Below, piece after piece: positions 18,451 through 29,150 of a DNA stretch of 64,000 nucleotides (position 1 is its first letter; each line of letters starts with the position of its first letter). The DNA is from Proteobacteria bacterium UBA664. GTDB lineage: Bacteria; Pseudomonadota; Gammaproteobacteria; UBA7966. The notes beneath the pieces were generated by a model. It had not been told where the DNA came from. It worked only from the letters and a program-made list of their open reading frames with translations, and ran no database searches. Position numbers and translations under genes: made by a program. The DNA lies in assembly GCA_002299125.1 (NCBI GenBank), contig DBNU01000061.1:1-64000 (forward strand). The letters run 5' to 3'.

Positions 18451-18630
18451 GGCGTGTCCTGCCTGAGTATCACGATTCAAATTGGAGTGGCCGCGTCCCG
18501 GCAGCCGATCGGCAACGCACGAATGGGCGCGGGCAGCGCCGAAGGATAGCGGAGTCGGCCGCTGCAGCAGGGGGAACGCGCAGCGCCACCCGCATGCGCC
18601 GGGTCCCGGCTGGGGGGTACCATCGCACAC

Positions 18631-21276
18631 ATGTCGCTTCACGCTCCGGACCCACCACCCGTCCACGACCCGGTTGGGAAGTCCGCCCACACGCCGATGA
18701 TGCAGCAGTACCTGGCCATGAAGGCCGAATATCCGGACTGGCTGCTCTTCTACCGGATGGGCGACTTCTACGAACTGTTCTTCGAGGACGCGGCCCGGGC
18801 CGCGCGGCTGCTCGGCATCACCCTCACTACCCGCGGGGCCTCTGCCGGGGCGCCCATTCCGATGGCGGGGGTACCGGCCCATGCCGCCGATGGTTATCTC
18901 GCCCGACTCATCGAGTTGGGCGAGCCGGTGGTGGTCTGCGAGCAGGTGGGCGAGCCGGATGGGCGCGGCCCGGTCGAGCGGCGCATCACCCGGATCGTCA
19001 CGCCCGGCACCCTCACCGATGACACCCTCCTCGATGCCCTGAGCGACCGCCCGTTGGCGGCACTCTGGCCCGTGGGGTCGCGCGCCGGTCTGGCGGTGCT
19101 CGATCTGGCGGCCGGGAGACTCAGCGCGCGCGAATGTGCCGACGGCGAGGCGCTGGAGACCGAGCTTGCACGGCTGCGGCCGGCCGAGATCCTGTTGCCG
19201 GAGAGTGCCCCCGACGAAATGCTCTCGGCCTTGGCGCCTGGCGACGTGGCCCGGCGCCTGCGGCGGCGGGAATCCTTTGACGGCACCGACGCCCGGCGCG
19301 CCCTCGAACTGCAGTTCGGCACGGCCGAGGCCGCCCTGCTCGGCCTTGGCGACCGTCCGCTGGCGCTGGCGGCCGCCGCAGCGGCGCTCGCTTACGCGCA
19401 GGAGACCCAGCGCGGGCGCTTGCCCCACATCGAACATCTCGAGGCCGCGGCTGACGAGTCGCTGCTCGTCCTCGATGCCCAGGCGCGTCGCCAGCTCGAA
19501 GTGGATACGGCGCTCGTCGCAACGACCGGGCACTCGCTCTTCGCCGTACTCGACATCACCCGCACGGCGGCCGGTGCGCGCTGCCTGCGCCGCTGGCTGG
19601 CGCGGCCAACGCGCTCGCTGGAGGAACTCGCCCGCCGCCAGGACGCCATCGCCTGGCTGCTTGACACAGCGAATCTCGCCACGCTCACGGCCGAAGTGGC
19701 GGCGGTGGTGGACCTCGAGCGCATCGTCACCCGGGTCTCCCTGCTGAGCGCTCGCCCGCGTGACCTCTACCGGCTGCGGACCGGCCTGCGTGCGCTCGCG
19801 CGCGTGGCCGCTGCTCTGCCCGTGCGTGGACTGCCCGGTGACCATCCCCTGGCAACACTCGCCGCCGCGCTGCCCCCGCCCGCGGCACTCAGCGAGCTGC
19901 TGGAACGTGCCATTGGCGAGGGCCAGGTCGAACCATCATTCGAAACCGGTTTCTTCGCCACGGGCTTCGATGCCGAACTCGATCGCTTGCGCCTGCTTGC
20001 CTTCGACTCCGACCAGGCCCTGCGGGCCCTGGAGGCCGCGGAGCGCGAACGCACCGGCATCGCCACGCTGCGGGTCGGCTACAACCGGGTGCACGGTTAT
20101 TACATCGAACTGCCGCGCCGTCTGGCTGAGCGCGTGCCGGCACATTATCACCGCCGCCAGACGCTCAAACAGACCGAGCGCTACGCAACCCCCGAACTCG
20201 CAGAGTTCGAAAGTCGCGCACTCGCCGCCGGCGCCGGAGCACGGGCGCGCGAACGCACACTTTATCGCGGCCTGCTCGAAGCCGTCGACGCCGAACGTGC
20301 CGCCCTGCGCCGGGCGGCCGCGGCCAGCGCCGAACTCGACGTGCTGCTCGCCCTCACCGACCGCGCCCGTACCTTCGGCTGGACCCGGCCCACCTTCAGC
20401 GACCGGCCCGGGATCCGCATCCGCGCGGGCCGTCATCCGGTGGTCGAGGCCGCCGGCGGTCACCCCTTCGTGCCCAACGATCTCGAGATCGGCTGCGAAC
20501 AGCGGCTGCTGGTGCTGACCGGCCCGAACATGGGCGGCAAGTCCACCTACCTGCGCCAGGCGGGACTCATCGTGCTGCTCGCCCACATCGGCAGTTTCGT
20601 CCCCGCCACCGCCGCCACGATCGGTCCCGTGGACCGTATCTTCACCCGCATCGGCGCGGCCGACGACATCGCGGGTGGGCGCTCCACCTTCATGGTCGAG
20701 ATGCACGAGAGCGCGCGGTTCCTGCGTCTCGCCGGTCCGGAGAGTCTGGTGCTGGTGGACGAGATCGGTCGCGGCACGAGCACCGCTGATGGCCTCGCGC
20801 TCGCGTGGGCGATCGCCGAGCATCTGGCCCTGCACAACCGCGCCCTCGCCATCCTCTCCACGCACTATCTGGAGCTGACGGCGCTGGCCGACGCCCATCC
20901 GGCCATCTTGAACCTGTGCACCGAGGTACTCGAGGATGGGGCGGAGGTGGTCTTCACCCATCGCGTGCTGCCCGGCGCTGCCGATCGCAGCCACGGTGTG
21001 CTGGTGGCGCGGCGCGCGGGCCTGCCGATGGCGGTCATCGAGCGCGCCTGCGACCGCCTCAGGCTGCACGAGGCGAGCACGGTGCCGTCACGGCCGGATG
21101 CGCCCGCACCAGGAACTGCGAAGGAGACTGAGGCGGCAACCACGGGATGGCTGGAAGCCGTGCATGCCCGGTTGCTCGCCATCGAGCCTGATCGCTGCGC
21201 CCCGCGCGATGCGCTGGCACTGCTCTACGATCTACACGCCATCATGCAGGGACGGGTACCGCCGTCAGAGGGCTGA
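18631..21276 (+). CDS. mutS: DNA mismatch repair protein MutS
   Basis: An 881-residue mismatch sensor. The mismatch-binding N-terminus has [11 protein letters not shown] with the Phe-x-Glu wedge. The C-terminal ABC-type ATPase has Walker [30 protein letters not shown] and the Walker-B/His segment [10 protein letters not shown]. The connector and lever domains lie between, and the length equals the family norm. The final 60 residues hold a low-similarity linker and a short helical tail. It stands alone on the plus strand, divergent from htpG. Confidence 0.97.
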   Translation: MSLHAPDPPPVHDPVGKSAHTPMMQQYLAMKAEYPDWLLFYRMGDFYELFFEDAARAARLLGITLTTRGASAGAPIPMAGVPAHAADGYLARLIELGEPVVVCEQVGEPDGRGPVERRITRIVTPGTLTDDTLLDALSDRPLAALWPVGSRAGLAVLDLAAGRLSARECADGEALETELARLRPAEILLPESAPDEMLSALAPGDVARRLRRRESFDGTDARRALELQFGTAEAALLGLGDRPLALAAAAAALAYAQETQRGRLPHIEHLEAAADESLLVLDAQARRQLEVDTALVATTGHSLFAVLDITRTAAGARCLRRWLARPTRSLEELARRQDAIAWLLDTANLATLTAEVAAVVDLERIVTRVSLLSARPRDLYRLRTGLRALARVAAALPVRGLPGDHPLATLAAALPPPAALSELLERAIGEGQVEPSFETGFFATGFDAELDRLRLLAFDSDQALRALEAAERERTGIATLRVGYNRVHGYYIELPRRLAERVPAHYHRRQTLKQTERYATPELAEFESRALAAGAGARARERTLYRGLLEAVDAERAALRRAAAASAELDVLLALTDRARTFGWTRPTFSDRPGIRIRAGRHPVVEAAGGHPFVPNDLEIGCEQRLLVLTGPNMGGKSTYLRQAGLIVLLAHIGSFVPATAATIGPVDRIFTRIGAADDIAGGRSTFMVEMHESARFLRLAGPESLVLVDEIGRGTSTADGLALAWAIAEHLALHNRALAILSTHYLELTALADAHPAILNLCTEVLEDGAEVVFTHRVLPGAADRSHGVLVARRAGLPMAVIERACDRLRLHEASTVPSRPDAPAPGTAKETEAATTGWLEAVHARLLAIEPDRCAPRDALALLYDLHAIMQGRVPPSEG

Positions 21277-21494
21277 GCGGGTTCACCGCCCCGGCGGAAC
21301 TCGTGTACCACAACGCGCGCGAGGGCCGGATGACCCGGGGTTCCGGGGCGGGCGGCGAGGAGCGGGTCGTGAGTCTCCCTGGCACGCCCGTGCCAAGGCT
21401 GCGGCCATGACGTATGATTACCAACCGGTGTTGGCGTGGGTCATCCACACACGCCGCCTTTCACGTTTTCCTGAACCAACGAGATTCCGCTGCC

Positions 21495-21818
21495 ATGGCG
21501 TTTGTGGTCACCGAGGCCTGTATCAAGTGCAAGTTCACCGACTGTGTCGAGGTGTGCCCGGTCGACTGCTTCCATGAAGGCCCCAACATGCTCGTCATCG
21601 ACCCGGACGAGTGCATCGATTGCACCTTGTGTGAGCCCGAGTGCCCGGTCGAGGCCATCGTGTCCGAAGACGACGTCCCGAAGTCACAACAAGCCTTCAT
21701 CGAACTGAACCGCGAACTCGCGAAGGCTTGGCCGGTGCTCAGCCACCGTAAGGAGCCCCTGCCCGAGGCCGAGGAATTCCGCAGTGTGAAAGACAAGTCG
21801 CATCTCATCGAGCGCTGA
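21495..21818 (+). CDS. fdxA: Ferredoxin FdxA, 7Fe type
   Basis: A 107-residue ferredoxin. The first cluster region reads [18 protein letters not shown] and the second [16 protein letters not shown], the pattern of [3Fe-4S][4Fe-4S] ferredoxins of the FdxA group, including the C-terminal extension of about 45 residues. Such proteins carry low-potential electrons in the cytoplasm. It lies after mutS, a neighbourhood also known from other proteobacteria. The 218 bases between mutS and fdxA contain nothing recognisable. Confidence 0.94.
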   Translation: MAFVVTEACIKCKFTDCVEVCPVDCFHEGPNMLVIDPDECIDCTLCEPECPVEAIVSEDDVPKSQQAFIELNRELAKAWPVLSHRKEPLPEAEEFRSVKDKSHLIER

Positions 21819-21955
21819 GGGCGGGCGGCGGCTCGGGTGGGTGCGGCCGACCACAGGCTGGCGGTAAGTGGAGCGTGGTGATTACGTAGACGGGGTGCCA
21901 ATCCATTGGCCGGCGACCCGGCGGCGATACCGGTCAGGCGAGGGGGCTAGCGAAG

Positions 21956-24469
21956 GTGTCTCAAGGCATGAAGACCCCCTTCTGGAAATCCCAATGGTTT
22001 GCGACCGTCATTCTGGCTGTATTGCTGACGGCCTTCGCCCGGGACATCACCGACGCCCTCGACCGGGCTGCCTACGACCTCGGTGTACGTCACTCGGTAC
22101 GTGAGCCCTCGCCCGACGTATCCGTCATCGCCATAGACGATCAGTCGATCGCCAACATCGGTCGCTGGCCATGGCCGCGCACCGTGCTGGCGGAGGTCAT
22201 AGACCGGCTCGCCGAGGCGAAGGCAAAGGTGATTGCCCCGCTCATCTTCCTCTCCGAGCCGCAGGTCGATCCGGGCCTGCTTAAGCTGCGCGATCTGGCG
22301 CGCGAGTTCGCACAGTTGGGGCTGCCCGGAGAGCCCGCTGCGGCCTTCGGTACGCGCCTGGGCGAGGCCGAGGCCGCACTGGACACCGACTCCCGCCTGG
22401 CTGCGGCGCTCACCCGTGCACGGAACGTCATCCTGCCGATGCAGTTCGACAAGGGTGAGCCCCTCGGCAATCCGAGTGAGGCCCTCCCGGACACCGTTCT
22501 GGCAAACGCCCTCCCCACCGTGGTGGACGAGATCAGCGCACTCGAAACGCAGCAACTCCCCACCAGCACCATCCGCATCGAGCCCCCCATCCCGCTCCTG
22601 GCAGAAGCGGCGACCGGACTCGGGGCCCTCATCTTCAATGTCGAACCCGACGGCGGTATCCGCAGTGACCCCTTGGTGGTCAGCTACTACGACCGCTACT
22701 TCCCCAGCCAGTCCCTGCTGGTGGCCGCGAGGAGTCTCAACCTGACATTGGCGGACATTCGCGTGCGGCTGGGCGAGGGCGTCCAGCTCGGGCGCCTGAA
22801 CATCCCGACCGACCCGGCACTGCAGATGCGCACCTTCTTCTACTCCCAACAGGGTGACCGCGCGCCCTTCAGCAAGGACAGCTTCTACGATGTCTACGCG
22901 GGCAAGGTGCCGCTCACGAAGTACGCCGGGAAGGTGGTCGTCATCGGGCCCACTGCCTTCGGCGTCGGGCAGGCCATCAAGACGCCGACCGACGAGGCCA
23001 TGCAGCCGGTGGAGATCATGGCCCATCAGGTCTCGAGCATCCTGTCAGAGCATTTCTTCGTGGTTCCGGCCTGGGGCATGCCCGTCGAGATATTCGTGTG
23101 GCTTGCGGTTCTCGCCTATGTCGCATTCGCGCTGCCACGCCTGGGTGCCGGTCCCAGCGCCCTGCTGACCGCCATCCTCCTTATCGTATTGCTGGGCACG
23201 CAGCTCACGATGATGACCACCCACGGCATGGCACTCCGTTTCATGGCCGCCATCGTGCTGCTCACAGCCGGCTATGTGATGGTCACGGTGCGCCGCTATC
23301 TGGTCACCGAGCGCGGCAAGCTACGCGCCGACAGCACGGCCGCCGAGGGCAATCGCATGCTGGCCATCCAGTTCCAGCAACAGGGTCAGCTCGATATGGC
23401 CTTTGACAAGCTGCGCGCCTGTCCGCTCGATGAAACACTGCTGGAGCCGCTCTACTCGCTGGCGCTCGATTTCGAGAACAAGCGCCACTGGGCCAAGGCG
23501 AACAGCGTCTACGAGTACATCGCACGGGCGGATCCAGGCTTTCGCGACATCAAGGATCGCAAGAAGCAGAACGAGGATCGTACCCAGTTCTTCGGTGCCT
23601 CCGGCGGCGGCGGCGCTACGGTGGCGCTCGGCCCGGGCTCGATGCTGGGGCGCTACCAGGTGGAGAAGGAACTCGGCAAGGGTGCCATGGGCGTCGTCTA
23701 TCTGGGGCGGGATCCCAAGATCAACCGCGTCGTCGCCATCAAGACGATGGCCCTGTCGCAGGAGTTCGAGGCGGATGAACTCGAAGAAGTGAAGTCGCGC
23801 TTCTTCCGCGAGGCCGAGACTGCCGGGCGCCTCACCCATCCCAACATCGTGACCATCTACGACGCCGGCGAGGAACACGACCTCGCCTACATCGCGATGG
23901 AGTTCCTGCAGGGGCACGACCTCACGCGCTACACCAAGGAGGGCGGCCTGCTTCCCGTCCCGGTGGTCATGGGCATCATCTACAAGGCGGCGCTTGCCCT
24001 GCACTACGCCCACGGCAACAACGTCGTGCACCGCGATATCAAGCCCGCCAACATCATGTACGAACCGGAAGCCAAGAAGGTCAAGCTCACCGACTTCGGC
24101 ATCGCCCGCATCACGGACTCGAGCAGGACCAAGACCGGCATGGTGCTCGGCACACCGTCCTATATGTCGCCGGAGCAGCTCTCGGGCCGGAAGGTCGATG
24201 GTCGCTCGGACCTCTTCTCGCTGGGTGTGATGCTCTACCAGATGGTCACGGGCCGGCTGCCCTTCAAGGGCGAATCAATGGCCACGCTGATGTACAAGAT
24301 CGCCAATGAGCCGCATGCAAGCGTTCTCGACGTCCGTCCGGAACTGCGCGAGCTCAAGCCCTGCCTGTCGGCGATCATCGACCGCGCCCTGAAGAAGGAT
24401 GTCGATGCCCGCTACCAGACGGGCGAGGACCTGGCGCGTGACCTGCAGGAATGCGCGCGCGCGCGCTGA
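21956..24469 (+). CDS. CHASE2-domain serine/threonine protein kinase
   Basis: An 837-residue membrane kinase. A first membrane helix (about residues 15-30) is followed by a periplasmic CHASE2 sensor (VSVIAIDDQSIANIGRWPWP) and three membrane segments at about 370-445. After a helical stretch, the Hanks-type kinase starts near 560: GKGAMGVVYLGRD, VAIKTM, HRDIKPANI near 691, DFGIAR near 712 and SYMSPEQLSG. All catalytic residues are present. The start may be GTG 21956 or ATG 21968. PP2C and FHA genes follow, giving a complete phosphorylation module. Confidence 0.9.
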   Translation: MSQGMKTPFWKSQWFATVILAVLLTAFARDITDALDRAAYDLGVRHSVREPSPDVSVIAIDDQSIANIGRWPWPRTVLAEVIDRLAEAKAKVIAPLIFLSEPQVDPGLLKLRDLAREFAQLGLPGEPAAAFGTRLGEAEAALDTDSRLAAALTRARNVILPMQFDKGEPLGNPSEALPDTVLANALPTVVDEISALETQQLPTSTIRIEPPIPLLAEAATGLGALIFNVEPDGGIRSDPLVVSYYDRYFPSQSLLVAARSLNLTLADIRVRLGEGVQLGRLNIPTDPALQMRTFFYSQQGDRAPFSKDSFYDVYAGKVPLTKYAGKVVVIGPTAFGVGQAIKTPTDEAMQPVEIMAHQVSSILSEHFFVVPAWGMPVEIFVWLAVLAYVAFALPRLGAGPSALLTAILLIVLLGTQLTMMTTHGMALRFMAAIVLLTAGYVMVTVRRYLVTERGKLRADSTAAEGNRMLAIQFQQQGQLDMAFDKLRACPLDETLLEPLYSLALDFENKRHWAKANSVYEYIARADPGFRDIKDRKKQNEDRTQFFGASGGGGATVALGPGSMLGRYQVEKELGKGAMGVVYLGRDPKINRVVAIKTMALSQEFEADELEEVKSRFFREAETAGRLTHPNIVTIYDAGEEHDLAYIAMEFLQGHDLTRYTKEGGLLPVPVVMGIIYKAALALHYAHGNNVVHRDIKPANIMYEPEAKKVKLTDFGIARITDSSRTKTGMVLGTPSYMSPEQLSGRKVDGRSDLFSLGVMLYQMVTGRLPFKGESMATLMYKIANEPHASVLDVRPELRELKPCLSAIIDRALKKDVDARYQTGEDLARDLQECARAR

Positions 24470-24503
24470 GGCTGGCTGCGGCCGGCGGGCGCAGACCCAA
24501 CCC

Positions 24504-25328
24504 ATGCGATCCGGCACGATGAACACCACCCTCGAACTGGTCGGGCTGTCCGATACCGGCAGACGGCGCCCCCACAACGAAGACTCCACCGTCATCGACC
24601 CCGAGCTCGGATTGGCCGTGGTTGCGGATGGCATGGGTGGTTACAAGGCCGGCGAACTCGCGAGTGCCATCGCGGTGGTCACGATCTGGACCGAATTGCA
24701 GGCCGCCCTGCCAGGCCTGGCCCCCACCGACCGGAACAGCGAGAGCGGTCGGCTCAGCTTCGGCATCCTGCTGGAACGGGCCATCGACAAGGCCAACCGG
24801 CTCATCCATGAAACCCAGGAGCGGGAGCAGGAGACCCGCGGCATGGGCACGACGGTGGCCTGCCTGCTCGCCCGTGGCGACCGCCTGGTCATCGCCCACG
24901 TGGGTGATTCGCGCGTCTACCGGCTGCGGGGCGAAGCCCTCGAACGGGTGACCAACGACCACTCGCTCATCCAGGAACTCATCGATCGAGGCTTCTACAC
25001 CCCGGAAGAGGCAGCCGAGAACGCACCGAAGAACCTCGTTACGCGCGCACTCGGCATAGAATCCTCAGTGGAGGTGACGATGCGCGAGGAGGCCTGCGTC
25101 CCGGGGGAGATGTTTCTTCTGTGCTCGGACGGCCTCAATGATATGGTTTCCGATGAAGAAATCCGTCTAACCCTGTGTAAGGCTGGCGCTAATCTGCTTG
25201 ATGCCGCGCGGGATTTGGTTAGACTGGCAAACGAAGGTGGTGGGCGCGACAACGTCTCCGTGGTGCTCTGTCGAGTTGGCGGGCACACTGCTCGTCGCGA
25301 CAGGCCCGATGGGGTAGTCGCTCGATGA
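24504..25328 (+). CDS. PP2C-family serine/threonine protein phosphatase
   Basis: A soluble PP2C (Stp1/PrpC-like) phosphatase of about 274 residues. It shows the metal-binding and structural motifs in order: GRRRPHNEDS, VVADGMGGYKAGE, MGTTVACLLA, IAHVGDSRVYRL, LLCSDGLNDMV and GGGRDNVSVVL. It starts 34 bases after the CHASE2 kinase gene, so it most likely dephosphorylates the kinase and its targets. Translation may begin at ATG 24504 or 24519; neither has a strong ribosome binding site. Confidence 0.9.
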   Translation: MRSGTMNTTLELVGLSDTGRRRPHNEDSTVIDPELGLAVVADGMGGYKAGELASAIAVVTIWTELQAALPGLAPTDRNSESGRLSFGILLERAIDKANRLIHETQEREQETRGMGTTVACLLARGDRLVIAHVGDSRVYRLRGEALERVTNDHSLIQELIDRGFYTPEEAAENAPKNLVTRALGIESSVEVTMREEACVPGEMFLLCSDGLNDMVSDEEIRLTLCKAGANLLDAARDLVRLANEGGGRDNVSVVLCRVGGHTARRDRPDGVVAR

Positions 25329-25376
25329 GGGCAGGTTCACCCGAAGGGTGGGGCTCTGCAGAGGTCAGGGGCAACG

Positions 25377-26114
25377 ATGGCTAAGCTAGTCCTCAGTCTC
25401 AACGGCACCGTCCAATCCGAGCACCTGCTCGGCAAGGAACGCATCACCATCGGTCGCAAGCCCGACAACGACGTCCAGATCGATAATCTGGCCGTCAGCG
25501 GCAAGCACGCACTGGTTATAACCATCCTCGACGACTCCTTTCTCGAGGATTTGGGCAGCACCAACGGCACCTACGTCAACGGCAAGCTGATCAAGAAGCA
25601 CGCGCTGCGTAACGGCGACGTCATCGGGATCGGCAAGCACGAACTCAAGTACATCAACGAAGCGGCGACCGCGACCGAGGACGACGACTTCGAGGCCACC
25701 ATCGTCATTCCGCCGCGCAATGCCTCGGCGGCGCGCGAGGCAGCCCAGGCTGCGGCCCAACAAGGTGCCAGTGCTGCGGGTATCAGCTCTGCAGCGCGGA
25801 GTGCAGCCGGGATCCCGCCCGTTGCAGCCGCTGCGGGTATGCCCCTCGGGCGCCTGCGGGTCCTGAATGGACCCATCGCCGGGCGCGAGCTCGAACTCAC
25901 CAAGGCCCTCATCACCCTCGGCAAACCGGGCGTGCAGGTGGCCGTGATTTCGCGGCGGCCGCAAGGCTATGTGCTGACACACATCGAGGGCGGCACACCC
26001 AACAATTTCCCGATCGTGAACGGGCAGCCCATCGGGCCGAATGCCTACCCGCTCAAGGATTCGGACATCATCGAGCTGGCCGGCATCAAGATGGAGTTCT
26101 TCCTCTCGCGTTGA
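25377..26114 (+). CDS. Protein with two FHA-type domains
   Basis: A 245-residue protein that probably reads phosphothreonine marks set by the upstream kinase. The N-terminal FHA domain is canonical (ITIGRKPDNDVQI, VSGKHA, LGSTNGTYVNGK; residues 5-95). A linker rich in Ala and Gln (about 115-160) leads to a second, more divergent FHA-like domain (LITLGKPGVQVAVISRR, NFPIVNGQPIG) that lacks the usual Gly-Arg at its start. It is the third gene of the kinase / phosphatase / FHA set. A convergent cyclase gene ends 67 bases further on. Confidence 0.87.
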   Translation: MAKLVLSLNGTVQSEHLLGKERITIGRKPDNDVQIDNLAVSGKHALVITILDDSFLEDLGSTNGTYVNGKLIKKHALRNGDVIGIGKHELKYINEAATATEDDDFEATIVIPPRNASAAREAAQAAAQQGASAAGISSAARSAAGIPPVAAAAGMPLGRLRVLNGPIAGRELELTKALITLGKPGVQVAVISRRPQGYVLTHIEGGTPNNFPIVNGQPIGPNAYPLKDSDIIELAGIKMEFFLSR

Positions 26115-26181
26115 GGTGTGGTTGCCTCGTCACAGCCGGCTGGATCACGGTCGACCTGCCTGATGGCCATCCCCGCGCCGA

Positions 26182-28443
26182 TCACTTCGTCTTGAAGGCG
26201 AAGACCCCGGTCCAGTCCTGACCAGGCGGATTTTGCCGCAACCATGCGCAACGCTCGGCGTACTTCCGGTAAAGCCCCGGATTCTTCGTCTGTTTGACGA
26301 GCGTCAGGAACTGCATCTCGGCCAGGTCCCAATTGCGGTTCCGGTAGTACTCGAGGCCCTGTCGATACACCTTGAGTTCATCCTTGAGCTCCTTCGTGAG
26401 TTCCCCCGTGCGGCAGAGCGGCTCATGAATGGTGACCGACTGCTCCTTGCCCTTCACCTTGACGAGATCGAGCTCCCGGTAAATGAATCCCGGTGCCGCC
26501 TTGCGGGTGCTCTCACTCACGATGATGGAAACGCCGTATTCCTTGGTTAGGCCTTCGAGCCGCGATCCCAGGTTGACCGCGTCACCGAGCACCGTGTAGG
26601 CCATGCGAAACTCGGAGCCCATGTTGCCAACGGACATCTGACCGGTATTGAGTCCGACGCCGATGGAGATCGCCGGCAGCCCCCTGGCGGTGAATTCCGC
26701 GGAAAGCTGCTCTGCACGCCGCACCATCTCCAGTGCCGTCTGCACCGCATGGGTCGCGTGGTCGGGGTCGTCGACCGGAGCACCCCAGAAGGCCATCACG
26801 GCATCGCCCATGTATTTATCGATGGTGCCGCGATTGGCGTGGATGATGCGCGTCATGGGCGTCAGGAAATCATTGATGAGGCGCGCGAGCTTTGGTGGCG
26901 ACAGCCCCTCCGAGATGGAAGTGAAACCGCGAACGTCGGAGAAGAGCACGGTCAGCTCGCGCGATTCCGCTTCCAGGGAGTAGTTCTCCGGGGCACGGGA
27001 CATCTCATCCACCAGTTCGGGTGGCACGTACTGGCCGAAGAGGTTGGTGAGCTGGCGCTTGCCCCGGGTCTCCAGGAAGTAGCCATAGGACATCTGCAAC
27101 ACGAACTGCAACGTCATCATGGCGAGCGGTGATGCGAGCGGCAGCACGAGGCCGTTGCTCCACACCAGGAGGTTGGTGGCAGTGAGCAGCAGCGTGGCGC
27201 CGGCATAGGTGGCCGTCGCCTGTATCGGACTCACCAGGGGCAGGACCAGCGCCAGCAGCAGCCCGGCGAGGGCGAGCATCACCGCCTCGGCACCCAGTAC
27301 GTAGGCGGGCCGGGCCTTGATGGCCCCGTCGAGGATGCCGGTGATGAGGTTCGCATGCACCTCGACCCCCGGATAGTTTTCCTGCACGGGCGTTGCCCGC
27401 AGGTCGAAAAGGCCCGGTGCCGTGGTGCCCACCAGCACGATGCGATCGCGCATGAGAGCGGGCGGAAGATCCGCCGCACCCCGCAGCACGTCCGTGGCCG
27501 AGACGTAAGTGAAGCCACCCTGCCGGCTGCGGTAGGGGATGAGGGCCTGGACGTTCTCGTCCACCGGAATGCGATGAGCACCGATCTCCAGCCACTCCAG
27601 GCCTGCGTAGGTCCGACTTGCCCCCCACGGGGCATCCTCGAAGTGCAGGCGGAGTTCCTCGACTCCGAGTGCCGCCTTGGCGATGGCGATGCTGAGGGAC
27701 TCGTAGTAGTTGCCCGCGTACTCGTAGAGCATCGGTACCCGGCGTACGATGCCGTCGATGTCCAGTACCGGATTGAAGTGCCCTGCGCCCCGGGCAGCTT
27801 GCTGGAAGGCCTCGAGATTCGCCCCGAAGCCCTGGGCGCGAGCGACGTTCACCCGGCGGCCCTGAAAGCTGCCGGCCACCAGTGTGGGCCGGGGCAGCAC
27901 GCCCGAGCGCGTGGCTTCCTCCCGCGCGACCTCCGCGTTGAAGTAGTAGCCGAGCACCACCGGGTAGCGGGCGATGGTGCTGGCGAACAGTCGATCGTGG
28001 TCGAGGCTGGGGCGCAGTAACTCGAGTTGCTCCTTGAATGCCGCATTCCCCGCCAGTTCGTTCCGGGCGAGGCGTTCGAGTTGCGGCAGACCTGAACTCG
28101 TATCGGGCTCGGCAAAGACGATATCGAAGCCGAGCACTGCCGCGCCGTGCACATCGAAGATCCGCTGCACAAGTTCGGCAAGGGTGTCCCGACTCCAGGG
28201 CCAGCGGCCTTCCCGGGCCAGGGAGCGCTCGTCGATGTCCACGATGACGACCCGCGGATCGGTGCCTGACTGCAGACCCGCGAGCACGCGCCAGTCGTAG
28301 GTGATGAGTTCCAGGCGGTCGATGAGGCCCACCTGGACGTAACCGGCCGCGCGCGCGATGGCGAACAGGACGATGACGAGTGACAGGGACACGGGCAGCC
28401 AGCGCTCGGCGAGACGCTCGCACAGCCGCTCCATCAATCCCAT
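26182..28443 (-). CDS. CHASE2-domain adenylate/guanylate cyclase
   Basis: A 753-residue class III nucleotide cyclase. It has an N-terminal membrane helix, a periplasmic CHASE2 sensor (residues about 35-350, with VVIVDIDERSLAREGRWPWS), a membrane cluster at about 370-440, and a catalytic domain at about 485-670. The catalytic domain has LFSDVRGFTS and YMGDAVMAFWGAP, which hold the two metal-binding aspartates, and VLGDAVNLGSRLEGL. The last 80 residues form a helical tail. It follows the MCE-transport genes on the same strand after 74 bases and may be the last gene of that operon. Confidence 0.9.
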   Translation of the reverse strand: MGLMERLCERLAERWLPVSLSLVIVLFAIARAAGYVQVGLIDRLELITYDWRVLAGLQSGTDPRVVIVDIDERSLAREGRWPWSRDTLAELVQRIFDVHGAAVLGFDIVFAEPDTSSGLPQLERLARNELAGNAAFKEQLELLRPSLDHDRLFASTIARYPVVLGYYFNAEVAREEATRSGVLPRPTLVAGSFQGRRVNVARAQGFGANLEAFQQAARGAGHFNPVLDIDGIVRRVPMLYEYAGNYYESLSIAIAKAALGVEELRLHFEDAPWGASRTYAGLEWLEIGAHRIPVDENVQALIPYRSRQGGFTYVSATDVLRGAADLPPALMRDRIVLVGTTAPGLFDLRATPVQENYPGVEVHANLITGILDGAIKARPAYVLGAEAVMLALAGLLLALVLPLVSPIQATATYAGATLLLTATNLLVWSNGLVLPLASPLAMMTLQFVLQMSYGYFLETRGKRQLTNLFGQYVPPELVDEMSRAPENYSLEAESRELTVLFSDVRGFTSISEGLSPPKLARLINDFLTPMTRIIHANRGTIDKYMGDAVMAFWGAPVDDPDHATHAVQTALEMVRRAEQLSAEFTARGLPAISIGVGLNTGQMSVGNMGSEFRMAYTVLGDAVNLGSRLEGLTKEYGVSIIVSESTRKAAPGFIYRELDLVKVKGKEQSVTIHEPLCRTGELTKELKDELKVYRQGLEYYRNRNWDLAEMQFLTLVKQTKNPGLYRKYAERCAWLRQNPPGQDWTGVFAFKTK

Positions 28444-28517
28444 CGCTCATACCTCACTATCTGAGCCGCGCCTGCGAGGCCAATCGCCCAGTGCGCCTTG
28501 CGGACCACGCGTCGCAC

Positions 28518-29150
28518 TCAGGGCAGCAGGTCCCCGGTGATGATGCCGGCCCGTAGCTCACGCGCCACATCGTTCCATACTTTATCGAACGAATCCGCGA
28601 AAGCTTGCACAACCGCCTCCACCGAGGCCCCCACCACGACGGGCTGTAACACCTCGAAGCGATGCTGCAGGCGCGCTGCATCCTCCCCAGCCTGTCCCGC
28701 CTGAAGATCGATGGCGACGTGTACCCGGGGCTCGCCGGATCCCACCTCGTGCTCCATGCGCACGATGCGCCCCCGCAGCCAGATCCCGCTGCCGGCCGGG
28801 GTGTGATCGGCAGCAGTGACCTTCCCGGCGATGCCGTGGACGCGCAACCAGTCGGCGAGGTGCTGCTGGAGCAGGCGCGGCGGGGGGTCCACCCAGAAGT
28901 GATAGTGCGATTGCTGCAGGGTCAGATGCGGGGCCGCGGGCGAATAGACGATGGCGCGATCCTGGCGCAGATCATCCGCCTTGAAGGGCAGAACAACGAT
29001 CTGCGCGATGATCGGTACGGCGGTCGCCCGGTCGGTTACCGGCAACGGGAGTTGATGGTACTGGGTCTCCGGTACGGGAGGGGCCGTGCCACACGCGCCG
29101 AGTGCAACCACAGTGACCAGAGCGACCGCCCGCCAGAAATGACGCCTCAT
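28518..29150 (-). CDS. ABC-type transport auxiliary lipoprotein, PqiC-like
   Basis: A 210-residue lipoprotein: basic N-terminus, hydrophobic run and lipobox ALGAC, so the mature protein is lipidated at about residue 20 and likely sits in the outer membrane. The body shows the PqiC/YmbA pattern (YHQLPLPV near the start, then QIVVLPFKADDL, and VQAFADSFDKVW near the end). Family members anchor MCE transport machines. It overlaps the MCE gene by four bases (29147-29150), so it belongs to the same lipid-transport operon. Confidence 0.82.
   Translation of the reverse strand: MRRHFWRAVALVTVVALGACGTAPPVPETQYHQLPLPVTDRATAVPIIAQIVVLPFKADDLRQDRAIVYSPAAPHLTLQQSHYHFWVDPPPRLLQQHLADWLRVHGIAGKVTAADHTPAGSGIWLRGRIVRMEHEVGSGEPRVHVAIDLQAGQAGEDAARLQHRFEVLQPVVVGASVEAVVQAFADSFDKVWNDVARELRAGIITGDLLP

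Noticed and set aside
18451..18630. Heat-shock (sigma-32) promoter for htpG
   Set aside because: No CTTGAA / CCCCAT pair with correct spacing was found.
18451..19845. Long N-terminal extension of the htpG frame
   Set aside because: The extension runs antisense to mutS and has no Hsp90 similarity; the normal HtpG start is at 18450.
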